From: Heterodera schachtii
Taxonomy: Eukaryota; Nematoda; Chromadorea; Rhabditida; Heteroderidae
Direction: 5' to 3'
DNA: 64,000 bases
Assembly: GCA_023374025.1 (NCBI GenBank)
Contig: SIJG01000030.1
Location: forward strand, 526,959 to 590,958
Below are positions 56,124-64,000 of the stretch, one piece after another. How positions within the stretch are numbered: the stretch's first letter is position 1; each line of letters opens with the position of its first letter. Below the pieces are notes generated by a model. The model ran no database searches and was not told the DNA's origin. It worked only from the letters and a program-made list of their open reading frames with translations. The translations under genes were made by a program, and so were the position numbers.

Positions 56124-56510
56124 GAGAGAGTGAAGGAGAAAGAAATGAGGATAGAATGAGAAGAGAGAAAGGGAGACATAAGTGAAAAGGATAAAAGAGG
56201 AAAGAACAACGAAAGAGAGAGAGAGAGAGAGGTTAAGAGAGAGAGAGACAGAGAGAACGGATTAGAGAGAGAAGAGATTGAGAAAGAAAGAAAGAGAGGT
56301 GAGGGAGGAGAGAAAAGCTGAGTGAGAGAGATTAAGCAAAAGAAAGTGAAATAGAGAAAGTGTAAGTGATTTAGAGAATGTGAGAACAGAGAGAGACAGA
56401 GAGAAAGGAAAAGAGAGAGAACAGATTGAGAAAGAAAGAGAGAGGGAGAGAGAGAAGAAAAGAGAGAGAGAGAGAGAACGAGAGAGAGAGAGAGCGATTT
56501 TGAGCGACAC
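56124..56510 (+). repeat. GA tract, right part
   Basis: Continuation of the purine tract split by the foldback element. Ser/Leu-only frames on minus are artefacts. Confidence 0.9.
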
Positions 56511-56550
56511 CATATATTAAATCCCTATCAATTTTTTAAAATTTTTTTGA

Positions 56551-56587
56551 GAGCGCTTGGGCGCCGCGAAGGGGCGCCCAAGCGCTC
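56551..56587. repeat. GC-rich perfect hairpin
   Basis: GAGCGCTTGGGCGCC and its exact complement around a 7-nt loop, a 15-bp stem in AT-rich DNA. No T run follows that would suggest a Pol III terminator. Confidence 0.9.
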
Positions 56588-56589
56588 AT

Positions 56590-59500
56590 TATAAAAACAT
56601 GAACATAATCAAATAATAAAATATACAAAATAAAATTGGTTTTCTATATTTATACAATCAATTTTAAAATAATGAAAAAATATGTGTTAATATCATATAA
56701 TATAGTTATTAATTCCGGTTAAATGCCTGTTACATGCTTTTATATGGGACATATCGATAAACTTAACAGTCTAAAAAAGAAAGATGAAGTTAAAAAATTT
56801 GTATACCCATTTATTTTAAAACAAGACAAGAAATCAAATCATATATCTATCATTGCGATATAAAAATTTAATTAACATTTTTAAAAAATCACAAACAAAA
56901 TATATAAATAATTTAATGATGTAGATTTATTAAAAATTGAAAAAAATATATAAATAATAACAACATTACAATGTTATTTATAAACATTTTGAGGAACCAA
57001 GACAGAATAATAGAAATACAGGAAGTCCTTCCTAAGAAATTAAAGCGATTGAAAACTAATTTGATTTATTTGTTTTTAATACTGCAACATTACCAACATG
57101 CCAATTGTTAGAACAGTTGTTAATATAAAGATCTTGCATTTTACAGAGACTAGCATAGAACAATTATTCCAAAAAATTTATATGCATAAAAACCGTTAAT
57201 GTTGATAATATAATAAAACATAAAAACTAAGCGAATAAATATAAATTAAGAAAAATGAAATAAAAATAAAATAAAGAGTTTATATGTAGTCGAAAAATAC
57301 CGGGAGCAAATTATTCAAATCTAGAAAAACTGTACATTCATCGTTTTAAAATAAAAATAATCTAATCTAAATATAGAGAAAATAAACTATTACTAAGGAA
57401 CCAATATAGACATATAAATTTTTTTGTCATAATATCTATGAGAAATATTAAAATAAATAATGTATTTAACTCTTTGTAAAATTATTATAGTAAGCGCTTA
57501 AATAAGATTTTTCCACTAAAATTTTTGCATTATTGAAATTAAAAAACTTATTAATAAATAAAAATTGCTTTATAATTTTAAATTGTTTCTCTCTGAACAA
57601 TAAAAAAAATAAGGAAAATATAAAAATATATAAAGTAAACTATTTTAAATCATAAAGTGACATAATGCACATATATTAAATAAATAAGACATTAAATTAA
57701 AAACACATTATTTATAATTTGACGAAAAAATCAAAAGATTTTTTTTGGTTTTGATCTTTACTCAAGAAATTATATTTGTTGCCATTGCGAACATTATTTT
57801 AAGTTCTATCGATTCAGTTATTTATTGATGAAAATTTTACACATGCAGCTAATTTTTCAAACATTTTTGGCCATAACTTTTTTAAACCTAACGAAATTTT
57901 TTGAAATTTTGGAGGCTAATAGAGGATACATAGGGCTATCGAATTATAGCAAGATCACTTTATTTTGTTCGTTCAAAGAATTTTTTGATCAGAATTTTTC
58001 ATGATCATAATAAAATCAGTTACAACAAATTTGAGTATAAATTTGTATAACACTGATAATTAATAAATATTAGAAAATAAAAACCAATGCATAAATTAGT
58101 CATTTTATAAGGCAAAAAAGTTAAAAATAGAAAAAAGCATAAATATAAATAAATTTTAAATGAATTATGTAAAAAAAAAACATTGTAAAGGACACATCTA
58201 TTTTTTAGAATTTATGGCCTTAAGAAAAAATCGGAAAAATACAACAGCGACTTAAAAAAAAGAATAGATTAACTAATATAAACATTCTAAATTAAGATAA
58301 GGTAAACATTAGAAGAATAAACAAATAACTTTTGATACATTTCAATATAATCTTATTATTAATAAAAAGCTGATCCGTAATTACAAAAACTATGCAAAAT
58401 AGATGTTATTAATGAATTTTGTTATAAGGTAAAAATAAGTGAAGCATTATAAAATAGCTGCGTTAAATTAATAATATAAAAAATTTATATTTCAGTAAGA
58501 AAATAATTTTTAACAAAACAAAAAATGGTTGCATTAATTTCAGCGCTCCCAAAAAAGTGAAAAAAATTTAAAGAAAAAGATTTGAAAAAAACAAAAGTGA
58601 CTTGCAAACAATCAACGAATGCAAGAAAAAATCAATAATTCATGGAACTCTTAAAATTATATTTGTTATAAGAAATGTTATAAATAAATTCAATCGAAAA
58701 TTATGATACAATTAAAGACGAAACGAATCGAAAGTAATTAAAAAAATAATCAAGCTCAGTATTTTGTTTATATTATAGTAATAAACATTAAGAAATAAAT
58801 ATATAAAAGGTTATTCTAATAGGTCAATTAAATTATTTTGTATTTCGAATAAGATAATGAAAAAAATTAATTAAACCTAAAATATTAATTAATTCAAACA
58901 ATTAAATAAAGAAAATTTTTTTAAACATTTAGAAAGTTTTTAAAAATACCAATAAATTTTTATAATAATAATTTATTTTTCAATAAACAACAATAAGATT
59001 TTAAAGCTAAAAAGCTAAGATTGAATTCTTTATAAAAAAATAAATTAAAAATACTATGTCATATTTCAAAAAACTTGATGAGATTTGCTAGAGCCATTTA
59101 TAAATAGCATAAACCCGATTTAAGAAATCAAATTAATATTAAATTAGAAATTACTAGTGATTTATTTGTTAGCATAATAATTTTGGCGGAAAGACGATAT
59201 TCAATAACTCGATTAAGAAATTAGAAGGAGAATTAATCCAAAAAATAAAGTTTGAACAAGAATATATTTTTTATTGTTTTATAAAAACATTATTAATCAA
59301 ATATTAAGTAATAAATAAAACAAAAATTACATTTTAATTTATAGGCTTTAATTCAAAAATAAAATAACTTAAAAGAGATTTTCTTAAAGTGTTCCATTAC
59401 ATACATATTAATTTACACTATTTCATCATAAGAAGGAATTTAAAAACATGGACGTGACACAGACAAAAATTTAAAACATTATTTATTTTTATAATAATTA

Positions 59501-61309
59501 ATGAAAAACCTAGTCAGTTATTTGTTTAAAAAATGAATAATAATATAATTTCTACAACACATTATTATGCATATGTATCGTGAAATGTTGATGCATATTT
59601 CAAGATCCAAACAAAAATATTTAAAAAACATAAAAATGAGAAATATGGAAATTTATAAAACTTTTCAATTTTTCATAATCAAAGATAACTTTAAAAATTT
59701 TACAATTAAGAATTCGGTCAGTCAATTAAACCAAAATTAAACAACTAAAAACATATTTATTTAGCAAGGTTAAAGAAAAAAATCCGTAAAATATTTTTAT
59801 ACAAAAAGTTGCTCCGCAAAAAAACAAATGCAAAAACATGCTATCGCGCCAAGAGAATTGAACTCTTGCATTAAAAATTAAAAAGATTGGTTTTTAATCC
59901 AGCAACGAAAGATGAAAAGGCCAATAAAAATTAATCAAAAGCATTTATAAAATTAATTAATTTTAAATATTTGGTAGTTAAAAATAATTCTCTATCAAAT
60001 ATTGAATCAAAAATGAATATAAAAGCAGGAATATAATCAAATATTCACACTTGAAAGAGACCATTTAAATTCTTCTATTTCATAAATTAAAATTTTCTAA
60101 ATTATTAATTTTATATAATTTCTTTAAAAATGAGATAGACAAGAATTCAAAAACATATTTTTATTTGCAATAATAAAATTAAAAAGATTATGTCATTTAG
60201 AAATATTTAATGATAAATAATAAAAATATATTAATTAATTATCAGTGGAAATTTTTATGAAACAATTGATTCGCTACATTGTAATTATATCGGATTTTAA
60301 GAATTTTTTTGTTTTTTTTTTATATAAAATATTATAAATTTTTATTATTTATTTCTTCTTAAAATAGAGAAACATTTAAATTATTGTAGAAAAGGTGAAA
60401 CTTAATAAAAAAAATTAACTTAAAAATTCACTAATTTAAATATAAATTAAAATTAATAAAAAAGTTTAACATAACCACCCCTTTAAGAATAAAAAATGAA
60501 TATAATAGAATACATCATTTATCAACTTTAAGCATATTCAATTCAATTATATAATAATAAAATCGAAAACCCAAAAAAATAATTTAAAAATTATAAAATT
60601 AAAATATATATGATTTAAAACACATATTGTAAAAGAATTTTTTAATTATACGACTATGGAATAGTATAATTAAAAATTATTATTCTATAAATGCCGTCAA
60701 ATTGAAAATATATCAATAAAATAAAAAGGTTGAAATTTAACGATGAATATATTTTTTTAAATTGCTCAATACCAAAACATATACTCAATAAATATTAATG
60801 ATTTGTAAATTCTACAATATAAATAATATTGAAAAAAGTAAATAACTTTAATATTCCCTAAAGCAATATTATTTTAAATTAAGAAATTCTAAAAATAATT
60901 TCTTAATGAATCATTAGCTAATAAAAACACGTCAATTCACGTCAGTGGCTGAAAAGCAATGGTTGAGAGCAGGAGAATGAATTTCAAATTTTTAAACTTG
61001 GTATTTAATCGAAATAAATAAAATAATTGATTTAAATAATAAAGAATAAAATTCAATTTCATTCAAAGATTAATGAAAACAATTTATTATTTATATAAAT
61101 TAAAAAATTATAATTTATAATATTAACAAAATTATTAAACGTTATGCAATTTATATGCCGATTTATTATGAAAATCATGTGTATCATGGAGTATTTGCAG
61201 TGCAAATACAAAAATAAAGACAAATGAAACAAATAATTTGAAAAATATTAAAATATTAACAAAGAAAAGAAATATAGAACTAACTCTAACTACCCAGAAT
61301 AATAAAGAA
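56590..61309. other. AT desert, A-rich on + strand
   Basis: Holds the foldback fragment at about 57853-58000, the duplicate at 58914-59245, and at 59850-59868 CAAGAGAATTGAACTCTTG, which resembles a tRNA T-arm on minus without the rest of a tRNA. No gene. Confidence 0.45.
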
Positions 61310-61432
61310 TTATAAAATCCAATTAATTTTTATAAAATAAAGAGAAGGATAACCGTGAAATTGAATTTGTGGAGAGTGAACAATGCCAAAAGCTCATATC
61401 TTTTTTCTCGAAAAAATAAACACAATAATGAT

Positions 61433-61958
61433 TAGGGTTGTAAATTATATGGATTAAAAAACGCCAAATATAGGACATAAAATATGGAATAAAAAAGCCC
61501 GAAATATGTACAAAAAGCTCAAAATGTTAAAAAATACAATAAAAACTGCTAAAAATGGAGTTATAGTTTTTAAATGCCCAATTTTATCAAATTCTAGCTT
61601 CACAATTGAAAACCAAAAACATTTAATTTTTTGGTAAACGTAATCGAAGAAAAAACCAAAAAATTTGCCAAAATTTCGAAGAAAATTCTCATTTTTTGTG
61701 GTGTATTTTTTTACAATTTCCAAAAAAGTCAATCTTTAGTGGTGTATTTTTCTCTTTTTTGCATTTTTGTTGTGAAAATTTGCCAAAAATGACCAAAATA
61801 TGGATTAAAAACGCAAAATTGTCGAAATATGGATTTATTCCCGAAAACCCCAAAATATGGATTTATATGGACTAAAAATCTTTACCAAATCAAAAAATTT
61901 TAACGTAGAATGAGATTTTTGAACCCTTTCTTCCTAGCATATGCTCAGAAAAAATATG
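61433..61958. mobile_element. 526-bp insertion with AATATGGA words
   Basis: Defined by comparison with the empty homologous site at 49753-49760. Flanks are ATAATGAT (61425-61432) and ATAATTAT (61959-61966). Starts TAGGGTTG, hAT-like; the right end is not a clear inverted repeat. The interior repeats ATATGGA and AAAACGCC words. Confidence 0.55.
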
Positions 61959-61966
61959 ATAATTAT

Positions 61967-63539
61967 TGCACCAAGATGTAATTGAACCAACAAAGCAAGT
62001 GAAACTCATTAATAAATAACAATAAACAAAAAAATATATAAAACATTTAAATTTTTGATAATACATCCGAGCCAAAAACAAGAAAAAGAAGATAAACAAT
62101 TAGAAACAAATGAATAAAAACAAAATTATCAAAAATTAAAGAAAATTAAAATTAACAAAACAAAATTGATTATTATAACATTTTAATACATATTTTTAAT
62201 TTTACCCATGTGCACAAATAACCAAATTTTGTGATTTTAAGAAATTTTTTATGAAAATTAATGTATTGGATAATTAAATTTGGATGAATAATTTCATAGT
62301 CACCGCCAAAAAATAAATAAAAACAGAAAGGGAAAACTCTCTCAACTTACATACATTAAAATAAAAGTAGAATTTTAATTTTCTGATTTAATTACACAGA
62401 ATCGATTCATAGTAAAATGAATTGTATTAATTTATTGAAAATATTAATGGTTTTTTGTGGTTTAGTTTGATTGAATTTAAAAATAATAGAAAATTTAATG
62501 AAAAAATTAAAAAAATTATTTTTTAAATTTATCCATGCTCATGAAAATAATTATATTTTCCTTAGCGTGATAATTTATAGTATTGATAATATATTCGATA
62601 AAAAACCTATTCGTTGTGCATAATAAGAGTAAATGATAAATTATATGGCGTGTTGGTGATAAGATAGGTTTTCCGGTAAAAAGACACAAAATGAAAAAAC
62701 ACATTATTTATTAACTATAATATACAAAAATAGAATCATTTTATTGTATATAAAATATTGGATGCGAATGAATAAAAGTATTTTTAAATATAAAAAAATT
62801 CAATAAATGAATTCACTTTTATTATATTGCATAAGAATCTACCCTAAAAACATTCAAATAAAAATAATTTTTGAAAACGAATTAAAAAATAACATAATGT
62901 TTAGACAGAAACATTTAATAAATTCTATTTTTAATAACATAGAACATATATTTATTTTATTAAAATTGTCACTTAGAATCTATACTGCCATATTGATTTG
63001 TATTTTGAATTTAAATCGCTTGCATATTTAACAATTGAATCATAAATGGCTTAAAATTACAAATTTCAAACAGTTAATTCTTATGAAATTCATTTAGTGA
63101 CAAAACGCAATTGAGCAAAAAATAAATCACAAAAAAAGAACGGTCCTAATAATGTAATAGGTAAGAATTTGATAATTTAATCGCAGAATTCATTAAAATA
63201 AAAAATTCATTTTAAAATTTTATTGATTTTTTAATTAAAAATAATAACAAATACTTATAGAAAATTTATGTTAAATACATAGTATAAAAATGAATCTGTC
63301 TTTAAATGTTCATCGCAGCCTTGTGCAGCCGGTTCCTTCATACGAGATAAAATCAAATGAAAAAAAAGATTATTAATTTTTAAGTCGGATAATTGCTAAA
63401 AAATCAGAAAATTTATTTTGTAATCAATTGAAAGTTGCAAAAGTACTAAAATATAAGATGAAAATTAAAAATTCACATTTTAAGACTTGGAATATGACAA
63501 AACATCAGAAATTTCAGCGAATTATTCAAGTCTCGAAAG
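61967..63539. other. AT-rich; remainder of duplicate, then unassigned
   Basis: 61967-62290 is the second copy of 49.75-50.1 kb. After that nothing recognisable; the minus ORF at 62516-62704 and the plus ORF at 62807-63031 are low-complexity and unsupported. Confidence 0.45.
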
Positions 63540-64000
63540 TAGAGACCTGACAATTGGGGTCGGAGGGATCCGAGTCGGGATCCCGACCGGATCCCGATGA
63601 ATCTCGAAGATTTTTTTCGGGATCCCGCGGGATTATCGGGATTTGCTAAAACCCAATTTTTTTTATTGGCTTTTTAATTTTTAGTTTTCTGCTAAGTTCT
63701 GTTCAAATGCTTATCTAATATTTATAATTGATCAATTCGCTTGTGAAAAATAGGAATGGTAATTATATTAGGTTTTTATAGATTTTTTTTTCAAAATTAG
63801 AATATCATGCCTAAAAAGTCAGACTGTAGGGTCAAAAATTAGAACATTTACAACATAGCTTAAATATTTTTTTTACAATTTAATCAATTAATGTCAATTT
63901 CTGTATTTTCGCCTCCTATTATCATTTTAAACAATTTTAAGGAAATTAGAAAATCGTAAACTGCATCGGGATCAAAAATCACGAATTTTTTTCGCAGTGA
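63540..64000. mobile_element. 5' end of a hAT-like element (GGGATCCCG words)
   Basis: Starts TAGAGACCTGAC, near-identical to the terminal repeat of the 33.3-kb element, then several GGGATCCCG palindromes. The other end lies beyond the window. Confidence 0.5.

Noticed and set aside
55076..56513. Ser/Leu/Phe-rich minus ORFs resembling membrane proteins
   Set aside because: They are readings of the GA tracts.
59850..59868. tRNA gene on minus
   Set aside because: There is a T-arm-like hairpin only. The 3' acceptor has no 5' partner at tRNA distance.
1..64000. CRISPR array, rRNA genes, spliced-leader RNA genes, telomeric repeats
   Set aside because: None seen. The tandem repeats present are minisatellites with no uniform spacers, and no recognisable rRNA or SL sequence was found by reading.

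Overview
The window looks like nematode DNA, most plausibly from a plant-parasitic tylenchid such as a root-knot nematode. The genus is inference; no marker gene is present. By eye it is about four-fifths A+T. Introns are very short (41-83 nt, several exactly 41) with TTTTAG/TTTCAG-type acceptors. The mobile DNA is nematode-like: Ty3/gypsy and BEL/Pao pol fragments, a phlebovirus-G2-like env fragment and hAT-type non-autonomous elements.

0-9.4 kb: a Ty3/gypsy relic (integrase, an unusual 3' ORF, polypurine tract) interrupted by the LTR of a second element; a 32-bp minisatellite; the first cluster of a secreted multi-helix-turn-helix (HTH) family; a small gene of repeated phase-1 exons whose intron holds a 41-bp minisatellite; a G-rich minisatellite and a tRNA-like relic. 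9.4-21.2 kb: an AT desert, T-rich on +, with a few exon-like islands. 21.2-26.4 kb: a second, richer retroelement (integrase, a region with an SGNH-hydrolase-like domain, a long membrane ORF, and an inverted env fragment between two copies of part of that ORF). 26.4-28.1 kb: desert.

28.1-44.2 kb: a tandem array of tRNA-derived SINE-like units, then the second HTH cluster, riddled with hAT-like elements, some nested and with intact 8-bp target-site duplications. 44.2-52.5 kb: an AT desert, A-rich on +, with a BEL/Pao relic and exon-like islands. 52.5-55.1 kb: the host-gene island, with a three-exon micro-gene (+), a six-exon small membrane-protein gene (-) and a chromodomain gene (-) with an in-frame TGA. 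55.1-56.6 kb: a long GA tract split by a foldback element, then a GC hairpin. 56.6-64 kb: an A-rich desert with dispersed duplications and the start of another hAT-like element.

The most distinctive system is the HTH family. Each full copy starts with a signal peptide, then a conserved charged segment, then three HTH repeats. There are at least five full-length-like copies and about seven partial ones. Several share an upstream sequence motif and a hairpin about 90-100 nt before the ATG, whose stem shows a compensatory base-pair change. Every copy is broken by indels or stops, the first by a single frameshift, so the window shows a decayed or error-laden array of what may be secreted DNA-binding effectors.
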